Assembly (NCBI GenBank): GCA_017853835.1
Contig: JAFMIU010000039.1
Location: 1-32,057 of the forward strand
From: Pirellulales bacterium
GTDB lineage: Bacteria; Planctomycetota; Planctomycetia; Pirellulales; UBA1268
DNA length: 32,057 nucleotides
Direction: 5' to 3'
A program made the position numbers and the translations under genes. Below, one piece after another: positions 23,263 to 32,057 of the stretch. The first letter of the stretch is position 1. Every line of letters begins with the position of its first letter. Below the pieces are notes generated by a model, which made no database searches, was not told where the DNA came from, and worked only from the letters and a program-made list of their open reading frames with translations.

Positions 23263-24354
23263 TCACTGCCAGCGCCTGAGCCAGCCGCGCCGCCAGAAAA
23301 ACACCACCAGGCTCGCGGTCGTGGCAAGCATCATCCCCACGGCCACGAGCGAGCCGTAGCGGTAGGTGAGCAGGGGCATGTTCCAGGGCGAGTCGGTGTT
23401 GAAGTTCATCCCGTAGTAGCCGGTGATGAACGTCAGCGGCATGAAGAGCGTGGCGATCACCGTCAACACCTTCATCACATCGTTCATCCGGTTGTTGATG
23501 CTCGCCAGGTAGATGTCGCGGAGATCGCTGCCGATCTCGCGATAGCCCTCGGTGATGTCGAGGAGTTCCATGGTGTGGTCGTAGCTGTCCCGGAAATGCA
23601 TCCGGGCGTTGTCGCCGACAAACGCCGTCGATTCCCGGCCAAGGGCGTGGAGCACGTCCCGCGTGGGCCAGAGCGCCCGTCGGAGCGTCATCAGATCGCC
23701 ACGCACGTCGTGGATGCGGCCAAGCAGGTTGCGGTTGGGGTTGTCGAGCGCCTCCTCTTCGATCGTTTCGAGCCGGTCGCCGAAGGCTTCCAGCACGGGA
23801 AAATACCCGTCGATCACCGCGTCGAGGAGGAGTGCGCAGAGATGATCGGCCCCGAGGCCGCCGGTGCCAAGTCGCGTGCGCCCAAGACGGATCCGCTCCC
23901 GCACGCTCCGGAATCCATCCGGCACGCTGTGGTCGTGAAACGTGATCACGTAGCGTTCGCCGAGAAAGATGGCCATCGGATCGGTCACGATCGCCTCGTG
24001 CTCGAGCCGTGCCATCCGCACGGCGATGAGCAACTGGTGGCCAAACACCTCGAGCTTCGGACGTTCGTCCGGGGTGACGGCATCCTCGAGGGCGAGATCG
24101 CCGATCGAGAAGACCGTGCCCACCGACTGGATCGCCGTCGGGTCGCCAACACCGCCAACATCGAGCCACACCACCGGCCACTTTTCGCGGGCGATCATGA
24201 GATCCTGAGGCGAGACCGCCGTGGATTCGTGCACGTCCGTTCCATCGCACCCCATCAGCCGGAGCACGGTCGTGTGGTTGACGACCGGCCCGCCGGTCTC
24301 CGGCGGGCGACCGCGATGAACGGCGTTTCGGCGACGGGTTTTTCGGCGCTTCAT
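23263..24354 (-). CDS. corA: CorA family magnesium/cobalt transport protein
   Basis: This protein has 363 residues from the ATG at 24354; a GTG at 24393 would add 13. A soluble N-terminal domain of about 280 residues includes 'VVWLDVGGVGD', 'ALEDAVTPDERPKLEVFGHQLLIAVRM' and 'AVIDGYFPVLE', followed by a long helix. Two C-terminal membrane helices carry the signature 'TGYYGMNF' (the GMN motif) between them. The protein ends with basic residues 'WRRGWLRRW', as in CorA. CorA forms a pentameric channel for Mg2+ uptake in the inner membrane. The start is preceded by an Arg/Lys-rich segment (MKRRKTRRRNAVHRG), longer than usual. It converges on the cyclase gene and diverges from the ATP synthase operon across 68 bases. 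Confidence 0.96.
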   Translation of the reverse strand: MKRRKTRRRNAVHRGRPPETGGPVVNHTTVLRLMGCDGTDVHESTAVSPQDLMIAREKWPVVWLDVGGVGDPTAIQSVGTVFSIGDLALEDAVTPDERPKLEVFGHQLLIAVRMARLEHEAIVTDPMAIFLGERYVITFHDHSVPDGFRSVRERIRLGRTRLGTGGLGADHLCALLLDAVIDGYFPVLEAFGDRLETIEEEALDNPNRNLLGRIHDVRGDLMTLRRALWPTRDVLHALGRESTAFVGDNARMHFRDSYDHTMELLDITEGYREIGSDLRDIYLASINNRMNDVMKVLTVIATLFMPLTFITGYYGMNFNTDSPWNMPLLTYRYGSLVAVGMMLATTASLVVFFWRRGWLRRWQ

Positions 24355-24422
24355 GACCAGTCCTCCGCCTGCTTCGTCGATGGAGCCGCGCACGGGCGAC
24401 CCCGACAGGCTATCCTCCCCCC

Positions 24423-24650
24423 ATGGTTCGCGACGATCCTAAAGGTTCACCGGTGGGGGAGGCGCTGGTGTGGGTTTCCCGCATCACGGCCATCGGGCTC
24501 ACCATGTTCCTGCCCGGGGTGGGCGGCGGGTGGCTGGATGACCGGCTGGGCACGCGTTTTCTCGGCCCGTCGGGTTTCGTGCTGGGCTTTCTGCTCGGGA
24601 TGGCGGCCATCGTGGGGCTGCGTGGACGTGCGCAGGGGAGGCGGGGATGA
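24423..24650 (+). CDS. AtpZ/AtpI-like small membrane protein
   Basis: This protein has 75 residues and two membrane helices (about 17-36 and 47-66) joined by 'GGGWLDDRLGTRFLG', which matches AtpZ/AtpI-type proteins that stand at the head of F-type ATP synthase operons and help c-ring assembly or Mg2+ handling. Its stop overlaps the ATG of the next gene by four bases (ATGA 24647-24650), a sign of translational coupling. It is the first gene of the atp operon, divergent from corA. Confidence 0.82.
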   Translation: MVRDDPKGSPVGEALVWVSRITAIGLTMFLPGVGGGWLDDRLGTRFLGPSGFVLGFLLGMAAIVGLRGRAQGRRG

Positions 24651-25069
24651 CAGACCTTCCCGACCGACCGCGTGCCGTCGGTGGCATCTGGCTCCCCAGC
24701 GGCGCGGTGCTCGCCGTGTCGGCCGCCGCCTGGGTGCGGGTTCATGGCCGCCCGGAAGAAGCCCGTGCCGTGGCGTTCGCGGCGGCGGTCTGCCTCCTGG
24801 GCACGGTCGCGTCGTGGATGGCGATGCGGCCACGGGCGGGTTCCGCGGCCGGGCTGGTGGTCGGCCCCCTTGTGGCGACGGCGCTTCGGCTGTTTCCGGC
24901 CCTCGCCGCCCTGGGCTGGCTGCAAACCCGGGGGAACGAGCTCCGGGCTGCCGGAGCGGGGGAGTGGCTCGTGGTTTTTTATCTGGCCATGCTTGCAGCC
25001 GAGATCGCCCGAACCATGATGAGTGGCCGAGGAACGCTGCGACCGCCCGGCGGCACGAATACCATTTGA
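24647..25069 (+). CDS. AtpI-like ATP synthase operon membrane protein
   Basis: This protein has 140 residues. Four hydrophobic stretches are at about 14-32, 42-59, 66-90 and 104-123. It resembles the 'ATP synthase I' chain in size, helix count and position (between the AtpZ-like gene and atpB), but sequence conservation in this family is very low, so the call rests mainly on context. It overlaps the upstream gene by four bases and is followed by atpB after 91 bases. It probably assists assembly of the c-ring (inference). Confidence 0.7.
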   Translation: MTDLPDRPRAVGGIWLPSGAVLAVSAAAWVRVHGRPEEARAVAFAAAVCLLGTVASWMAMRPRAGSAAGLVVGPLVATALRLFPALAALGWLQTRGNELRAAGAGEWLVVFYLAMLAAEIARTMMSGRGTLRPPGGTNTI

Positions 25070-25160
25070 CGCCGCGGGGCGGGATGCAGCACACTCTCCG
25101 GCCCCAGCCGATCAGTCCCACCTCAACCGGCTTGCCCCGAAGGCAGGAATCCAGGTTTCG

Positions 25161-26243
25161 ATGTCCGACCACAATCCGATCTACCACCTCAAGGACGCCT
25201 TTTTTTTCGAGGTTCCCAAGCCGCTCTGGAAGCAGGATTGGAAAACCCTCGACGACGTCCCTGAATTTCTCCGGGCGCCCTTCAGCCACGACGGCGCGAC
25301 GATGCCGACGGTTGAGGAGTTCAACCGTGCCATGGATGGGAAGATTCTCATCCCCCAGCCCTTCGGCACGCTCGACAGCCTCTACGAGAAAAAGACCGGC
25401 TTTTGCATCTCGAAGTACATGATCCTCGAGGTGCTGCTGGCGGCCATCCTGTTCTTCGTGTTCACTCGATTGTCGAAGCGGCTTCGCGACGGAGCGCCGG
25501 CGAAGGGCATCTTCGCCAACCTGTTCGAGGCGATGATTCTCTTTGTTCGTGATCAGATTGCCCGCCCCGCGATCGACAGCCACGACCACGGTCATGACGA
25601 CCACGGCGACGCCGGCCACGGGCATGCGGACCACGGCCATGACCACCATCACGGTGAGCCGATGGTCGCCGGTGCCGGCGGTCCGACGGTGGCGGTGCAC
25701 CACGAAGTTCACGACGGCGATCGCTTCGTGCCCCTGCTGCTCACGCTGTTTTTCTTCGTCCTTGGCTGCAACCTGCTCGGGATGGTGCCGTGGACCGGCT
25801 CGCCGACGGCATCGTTCTCCGTGACGCTCGCCCTGGCCGGCGTGACGTTTCTCACGGTTGTGGTGGCCGGCATGGTGAAGTTTGGACCGCTCGGCTTCTT
25901 CAAAAACCAGATCCCCTCCATGGATCTGCCGCTTCCTCTCGCGATCCTGCTGAAGCCGATGATCTTCGCCATCGAGATGCTCGGCCTTCTCATCAAGCAC
26001 CTCATCCTGGCGGTGCGACTGCTGGCCAACATGGTGGCCGGCCATCTCGTGCTGCTTGGCATCATGGGCCTGATCACGGCCGCCGCCTCCTATTCGATGG
26101 GGATGTGGGCCACCGTCACCGGCATCAGCGTGGTGAGCTGCACGCTCTTCAGCGTGCTCGAGCTCTTTGTGGCGTTCCTGCAGGCCTACATCTTCACCTT
26201 CCTGTCGGCCCTGTTCATCGGGGCCTCGGTCCACCAGCACTAA
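25161..26243 (+). CDS. atpB: F-type ATP synthase subunit a with a His-rich loop
   Basis: This protein has 360 residues; E. coli subunit a has 271. Subunit a carries the two proton half-channels. The essential arginine is Arg286 in 'LAVRLLANMVAGHLVL', and the last helices ('LELFVAFLQAYIFTFLSALFI') are typical. Two parts are unusual: an N-terminal extension to about residue 85, and a loop between the first helix (88-102) and second helix (189-209) with 14 His residues between 141 and 184 ('HDHGHDDHGDAGHGHADHGH'). That loop is cytoplasmic in the E. coli topology. Start: ATG 25161 was chosen as the first ATG after the non-conserved frame. Confidence 0.96.
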   Translation: MSDHNPIYHLKDAFFFEVPKPLWKQDWKTLDDVPEFLRAPFSHDGATMPTVEEFNRAMDGKILIPQPFGTLDSLYEKKTGFCISKYMILEVLLAAILFFVFTRLSKRLRDGAPAKGIFANLFEAMILFVRDQIARPAIDSHDHGHDDHGDAGHGHADHGHDHHHGEPMVAGAGGPTVAVHHEVHDGDRFVPLLLTLFFFVLGCNLLGMVPWTGSPTASFSVTLALAGVTFLTVVVAGMVKFGPLGFFKNQIPSMDLPLPLAILLKPMIFAIEMLGLLIKHLILAVRLLANMVAGHLVLLGIMGLITAAASYSMGMWATVTGISVVSCTLFSVLELFVAFLQAYIFTFLSALFIGASVHQH

Positions 26244-26411
26244 GGCTCCCTCCACAGAAAAAACCGCGACATGGAGAAGCCGGCCTCCACAATCGTCGAC
26301 AAATCCCTACAACTAGGGCCCTTGCCACCGGCACCGTTTTCCCGACCCGCAAACCCAACCTGTTCGTTCTCGCTTTCCCCGTATCCGGGCGCCCGCTCGG
26401 TCCCTCTTTCC

Positions 26412-26417
26412 AAGGAG
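26412..26417 (+). promoter_or_regulatory. Strong ribosome binding site of atpE
   Basis: AAGGAG, eight bases before the ATG at 26426, the best Shine-Dalgarno match in the operon. It agrees with the high demand for subunit c and fixes the start, so the signal-peptide-like N-terminus is translated. The 26244-26411 gap upstream has no gene; it contains CCCT-ACAACT-AGGG, a weak hairpin. Confidence 0.75.
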
Positions 26418-26425
26418 TTTGTTTG

Positions 26426-26740
26426 ATGATTCGCTCGCTGTTCTCGGCCCGTACGCTCGTCGCCGTCGCCGCCGTCGCTGTCACCTTCATCTGTGCCGAC
26501 GTTGCCAGTGCCCAGGAAGCCGCTGCCAGCCGTTCGCTCATCGACCTGACGGCGTCCTTTGGCGTCGGCCTCGTCGTGATCGGTGCCGCCCTCGGTATCA
26601 GCCGTCTCGCCGCGGCCGCCTATGAAGGCATGTCGCGTCAGCCCGAAGTGGCCGGCAGCATCCAGACCGCGATGATCATTGCCGCGGCCCTCATCGAAGG
26701 CTTCACCTTCTACGCGTTGTTCATCTGCTCGGGGAAGTGA
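26426..26740 (+). CDS. atpE: F-type ATP synthase subunit c with N-terminal signal peptide
   Basis: This protein has 104 residues; typical subunit c has 70-90. Residues 1-30 (MIRSLFSARTLVAVAAVAVT...ASAQ) look like a cleavable signal peptide. The mature part has helix 1 (about 42-66, GVGLVVIGAALGISRLAAAA), the polar loop 'MSRQPE' (69-74) and helix 2 with proton-carrying Glu91 in 'AALIEGFTFYALF'. Gly follows the Glu, where Na+-type rings have Ser or Thr, so a proton ring is expected. The helix-1 glycine pattern is only partly kept, which could affect ring packing (inference). It is separated by 170 bases from atpF, with a hairpin in between. Confidence 0.95.
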   Translation: MIRSLFSARTLVAVAAVAVTFICADVASAQEAAASRSLIDLTASFGVGLVVIGAALGISRLAAAAYEGMSRQPEVAGSIQTAMIIAAALIEGFTFYALFICSGK

Positions 26741-26779
26741 TCGCCGCCCGGAAAACCGGCCGGTCAGCCGAGTGTTTGT

Positions 26780-26824
26780 CCAGGAGACGGGATGGGAGGC
26801 ATGGCCCTCATCCCGTCGTCCTGG
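26780..26824 (+). terminator. Long hairpin between atpE and atpF, probable attenuator or processing site
   Basis: CAGGA-GACGGGATG (26781-26794) pairs with CATCCCGTC-TCCTG (26809-26823) through about 14 pairs, with one bulged G at 26818 and a 14-base loop. No T-run follows, so a full terminator is unlikely; the position after atpE suggests a block or RNase stop that raises atpE message over the downstream genes (inference). Confidence 0.6.
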
Positions 26825-26910
26825 GCGACCGCGGCTCAGGACGCTTCCCGACGGCAGCGTTTCACGCCTCCGGCATCATCCACGTGCCCAGTTCATTGGA
26901 GTCATACCCC

Positions 26911-27594
26911 GTGATCACCCTCCTCACTCGCAAGACAACCATCGCGGTCGCGCTGACGCTCGTCGCCGTGGGCGCCGTCTCCCTGCTGCCCGCAGGCCTC
27001 TTCACCGCGATCGCGGTCGCCAGTGATGCCCATCATGGCGGTCCTGCCATCGGCCACAACGCGCCCGACGGCGTTCCCCTCAAGGATTTTGAAAGCCCCG
27101 CCTGGTTCCAGACCGACCTGGCCGTCTGGTCGTTCGCCGTCTTTCTGGCGCTCCTGTTTCTGCTGACGAAGTTCGCCTGGAAGCCGATCATGCAGGGGCT
27201 CGAGAAGCGCGAGGAGGGCATTGCCCGCCAGATCGCCGAAACGAAGGCCTCCAACGAAGAAGCCAAGCGGATGCTGGCTTCCTACGAACGACGGCTCGCC
27301 GAGGCGGCCGACGAGGTCCGCGGCATGCTCGAGGAAGCCCGACGTGATGCCGAGGCGACCAAGCAGGCCATCGTGGCGGAGGCTCGGAAGGCCGCCGACG
27401 ACGAGAAGACCCGTGCGAAGCACGAGATCCATCTTGCCAAAGACGACGCCCTCTCCCAGATCGCCGAGAAGGCAGGGCACCTCGCCGTGGAAGTCGCTGG
27501 AAAGTTCCTTCGCGACCGCCTCGGCCCCGACGAGCAGGCCCGGCTCGTCCGAGACTCGATCGCCGGCCTGTCGAGCCGTCCGAGCGTGAACTGA
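26911..27594 (+). CDS. atpF: F-type ATP synthase subunit b with N-terminal signal-like segment
   Basis: This protein has 227 residues from a GTG start. Residues 1-38 (VITLLTRKTTIAVALTLVAVG...) form a hydrophobic, signal-like segment followed by a His/Gly/Pro-rich linker; the real membrane anchor is about 68-90 ('LAVWSFAVFLALLFLLTKFAW'). The rest is the charged coiled-coil stalk ('EEGIARQIAETKASNEEAKRMLASYERRLAEAADEVRGMLEEARRDAE...') that binds delta and alpha. Start: GTG 26911 with TGGAG nine bases upstream; no ATG fits. Only one b gene is present. Confidence 0.9.
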   Translation: MITLLTRKTTIAVALTLVAVGAVSLLPAGLFTAIAVASDAHHGGPAIGHNAPDGVPLKDFESPAWFQTDLAVWSFAVFLALLFLLTKFAWKPIMQGLEKREEGIARQIAETKASNEEAKRMLASYERRLAEAADEVRGMLEEARRDAEATKQAIVAEARKAADDEKTRAKHEIHLAKDDALSQIAEKAGHLAVEVAGKFLRDRLGPDEQARLVRDSIAGLSSRPSVN

Positions 27595-27627
27595 CCGCAG
27601 CCTGACCGTCCACGGAACTCCGATCGC

Positions 27628-28248
27628 ATGACCACGAACGCACGCGAAACCAAGCATGTCGACATCGCCGCCGACCGGGTGGCGAAGATCTACGCGCAGG
27701 CGATCGTCGAGGCCGCCGAGGCGGCCGGATGCCGTCGCGAAGTGATCGACGAGCTTGGCCTGCTCGCCCGCGAGGTGCTGCCGAAGGTACCTGACGCCAC
27801 GGTGGTGTTCGCATCTCCCAAGGTCTCGACCGACGACAAGGCCCGCATCATCGATCGGCTCGCCAAGGGACGGATGCGCGACACGACGGTCAACTCGCTG
27901 CACGTGCTCGCCCGCCACGGCCGCCTGGGCCTGCTTGGCTCGGTCGTTGACGCGGCGGAGCGACTCGCCGACGAGCGCGAGGGGCGTCAGCAGGCCACCT
28001 TCACCACCGCCGTGCCGCTCGCGTCGGAGGAGCAGGCCCGCATCGTCGGCGAGACGGAGAAGGCTCTCGCCGCCTCGCTGAAGCCACGGTTCGTCGTCGA
28101 CCCCGCCATCATTGGCGGCCTCATCGTTCGGGTTGGCGACACCATCTACGACCAGTCGGTCGCCACGGGCCTGTCCCATATCGGCGGCCGTCTCCAGCAA
28201 CGAAATATTCACGCCATTCAAACCGGGGAGTACTCATGGCACACCTGA
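27628..28248 (+). CDS. atpH: F-type ATP synthase subunit delta
   Basis: This protein has 206 residues, with an N-terminal extension of about 18 residues compared with usual. The six-helix N-terminal domain ('[18 protein letters not shown]...', '[18 protein letters not shown]', '[13 protein letters not shown]') and the C-terminal strand-helix part ending '[31 protein letters not shown]' are the OSCP/delta signature. It links the b-stalk to the top of the alpha3-beta3 head. Its last 13 bases overlap the start of atpA, so translation of the two is coupled. Confidence 0.96.
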   Translation: MTTNARETKHVDIAADRVAKIYAQAIVEAAEAAGCRREVIDELGLLAREVLPKVPDATVVFASPKVSTDDKARIIDRLAKGRMRDTTVNSLHVLARHGRLGLLGSVVDAAERLADEREGRQQATFTTAVPLASEEQARIVGETEKALAASLKPRFVVDPAIIGGLIVRVGDTIYDQSVATGLSHIGGRLQQRNIHAIQTGEYSWHT

Positions 28249-29780
28249 CCGACGAAATCGCATCTGTTCTCCGCGAGGAGATTTCCCGCTACCAGTCGGG
28301 CATCGACGTCCGCGAAGTGGGCCGTGTGCTCGAAGTGGGCGACGGGATCGCCCGCGTGTGGGGCCTTTCCGGCGTCATGGCCGGCGAAATGGTCGAGTTC
28401 CCCAACGGCATCACCGGCCTGGCGTTCAACCTCGAGGAGAACTCGGTCGGCGTGATCATCCTCGGCGATTACCTCAAGGTCACCGAAGGCGACGAGGTGA
28501 AGAGCACTGGCCGCCTGCTCTCGGTGCCCGTCGGCGATGCCGTGATCGGCCGCGTGCTCGACCCGCTGGGCAACCCGCTCGACGGCAAGGGACCGGTCGT
28601 CACCGAACTCCGCCGTCCGGTCGAAACGCTCGCCCCAGGCGTGGCCGAGCGATCCCCGGTGCGCGAGCCGCTGCAAACCGGCATCAAGGCGGTGGACGCC
28701 ATGACGCCGATTGGACGCGGCCAGCGAGAGCTCATCATCGGCGACCGGAAGACCGGCAAGACCGCGATCGGCATCGATGCGATCATCAACCAGAAGAACA
28801 GCGGCGTGAAGTGCTTCTACGTGGCCGTGGGCCAGAAGGACTCGTCGGTGGCCGTGGCCATCGACACGCTGCGGAAGTACGGCGCGATGGACTACACCAC
28901 CGTGATCGTCGCCGGTGCGAGCACCGCCGCTCCGCTGCAATACATCGCCCCCTACTCGGGCACGGCGATGGCCGAGCATTTCATGTACAACGGCCAGCAC
29001 GCGTTGATCGTGTACGACGATCTCTCGAAGCAGGCCACCGCCTACCGTCAGCTTTCGCTTCTGATGCGGCGTCCTCCCGGACGTGAGGCCTACCCCGGCG
29101 ACGTGTTCTACGCCCACAGCCGTCTCCTCGAACGGTCGGCCAAGCTTTCCAAGGAACTCGGCGGCGGTTCGCTGACGTCGCTTCCGATCATCGAAACGCT
29201 CGAAGGCGAGGTGTCGGCCTACATCCCCACCAACGTCATCTCGATCACCGACGGCCAGATCTACCTGCAGCCCGACCTCTTCTTCGCCGGCCAGCGACCC
29301 GCCATGAACGCCGGCATCTCGGTGTCGCGCGTGGGCGGTGCCGCCCAGACGAAGGCGATGAAGAAGGTGGCCGGCGGCCTCCGTCTCGACCTCGCATCGT
29401 TCCGCGAACTCGAGGCCTTCGCCCAGCTCGGCACCGACCTCGACGCGGCGACCCAGCAGCGTCTGGATCGCGGCTATCGCATGGTGGAGCTTCTGAAGCA
29501 GGGGCAGTTCGCCCCGATGGACGTGGTCGATCAGGTGCTCAGCATTTATGCCGGCACGCGTGGCCACCTCGACGAGGTGAAGCGCGACGAAGTGGCCGAC
29601 TGGGAGAAGGGCTTCCTGACGTTCGTTCGCGACCAGATCCCCGAGCTTCGCAAGCGGATCGATGAATCGAAGGAGCTCGATGCCGAGAGCGAGCGTCAGC
29701 TCGAGGCGGCGATCGCCGAGTTCAAGCGGCAGCGGGCTGCCAAGTCGGGCGAGTCGAAGCAACTCGCCGGAGCGCGGTGA
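28236..29780 (+). CDS. atpA: F-type ATP synthase subunit alpha
   Basis: This protein has 514 residues, the usual size. P-loop [10 protein letters not shown] has Lys where most bacterial alpha subunits have Gln. The body matches alpha throughout, for example '[16 protein letters not shown]', '[21 protein letters not shown]', '[49 protein letters not shown]' (split here only for reference) and '[19 protein letters not shown]'. GGGGAG at 28225-28230 lies five bases before the ATG. It forms the non-catalytic half of the F1 head. Confidence 0.99.
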   Translation: MAHLTDEIASVLREEISRYQSGIDVREVGRVLEVGDGIARVWGLSGVMAGEMVEFPNGITGLAFNLEENSVGVIILGDYLKVTEGDEVKSTGRLLSVPVGDAVIGRVLDPLGNPLDGKGPVVTELRRPVETLAPGVAERSPVREPLQTGIKAVDAMTPIGRGQRELIIGDRKTGKTAIGIDAIINQKNSGVKCFYVAVGQKDSSVAVAIDTLRKYGAMDYTTVIVAGASTAAPLQYIAPYSGTAMAEHFMYNGQHALIVYDDLSKQATAYRQLSLLMRRPPGREAYPGDVFYAHSRLLERSAKLSKELGGGSLTSLPIIETLEGEVSAYIPTNVISITDGQIYLQPDLFFAGQRPAMNAGISVSRVGGAAQTKAMKKVAGGLRLDLASFRELEAFAQLGTDLDAATQQRLDRGYRMVELLKQGQFAPMDVVDQVLSIYAGTRGHLDEVKRDEVADWEKGFLTFVRDQIPELRKRIDESKELDAESERQLEAAIAEFKRQRAAKSGESKQLAGAR

Positions 29781-29825
29781 GGCAGGAGTCAACAAAGGCA
29801 GCCACAACGCTGAAGGTCGAACACC

Positions 29826-32057
<2,232 letters not shown>

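Noticed and set aside
24447..26255. A 602-codon minus-strand frame opposite atpI and atpB
   Set aside because: It is antisense to the ATP synthase genes; its His/Asp-rich stretch only mirrors the His-rich loop of subunit a.

Overview
The window is GC-rich bacterial chromosome whose gene content points to the Planctomycetota, probably Pirellulales-like. The signs are an ExbB/ExbD operon with an alpha/alpha-toroid protein, a secreted BON-domain protein with a Pro/Met/Tyr-rich tail, a large secreted TlpA-like thioredoxin fusion, sparse Shine-Dalgarno sites and tRNA genes scattered away from rRNA. This placement rests on protein recognition, not on a marker-gene tree. It reads as core chromosome. 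No insertion sequence, prophage, CRISPR array or rRNA gene was seen.

Layout. 1-700: the tail of a probable low-molecular-weight phosphatase/arsenate reductase and a DUF6428 gene, ending at tRNA-Val (minus strand). 886-4506 (minus): an ExbB, ExbD and toroid operon followed by two small TatA/B genes. 4507-4801: a degenerate copy of an interspersed repeat. 4802-9024 (minus): a lipoprotein, a BON protein, a small membrane protein and a thioredoxin fusion, all envelope proteins. 9204-11382 (plus): tRNA-Ile and tRNA-Ala separated by three palindromes, then typA. 11395-12360: four tandem copies of a ~230-bp hairpin-rich repeat. 12366-14665 (minus): a metallo-beta-lactamase-fold protein resembling class II cyclic-nucleotide phosphodiesterases and an MscS-like channel with a cyclic-nucleotide-binding domain. 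14863-19679: rpsU, nadC (minus), a membrane-anchored helix-hairpin-helix protein overlapping uvrB, and a PAS histidine kinase. 19687-21775 (minus): a small unknown protein and an FHA-GAF-PP2C phosphatase. 21903-23230: tRNA-Gln, a 33-bp tandem repeat and a response regulator-adenylate cyclase. 23263-24354 (minus): CorA. 24423-end (plus): the F-type ATP synthase operon (atpZ/atpI-like, B, E, F, H, A, G and a truncated D).

The most interesting material is: (1) the ExbB/ExbD operon, whose third protein has a TonB/TolA-like transmembrane helix (Ser-x3-His) joined by a Pro/Ala/Asp-rich linker to a periplasmic alpha/alpha toroid, which looks like a non-canonical energy transducer; (2) the 230-bp repeat, whose hairpins are kept between diverged copies; (3) a possible cAMP circuit of cyclase, cNMP-gated channel and phosphodiesterase; (4) oddities of the ATP synthase, namely a His-rich loop in subunit a, signal-peptide-like N-termini on subunits c and b, and a long hairpin between atpE and atpF.
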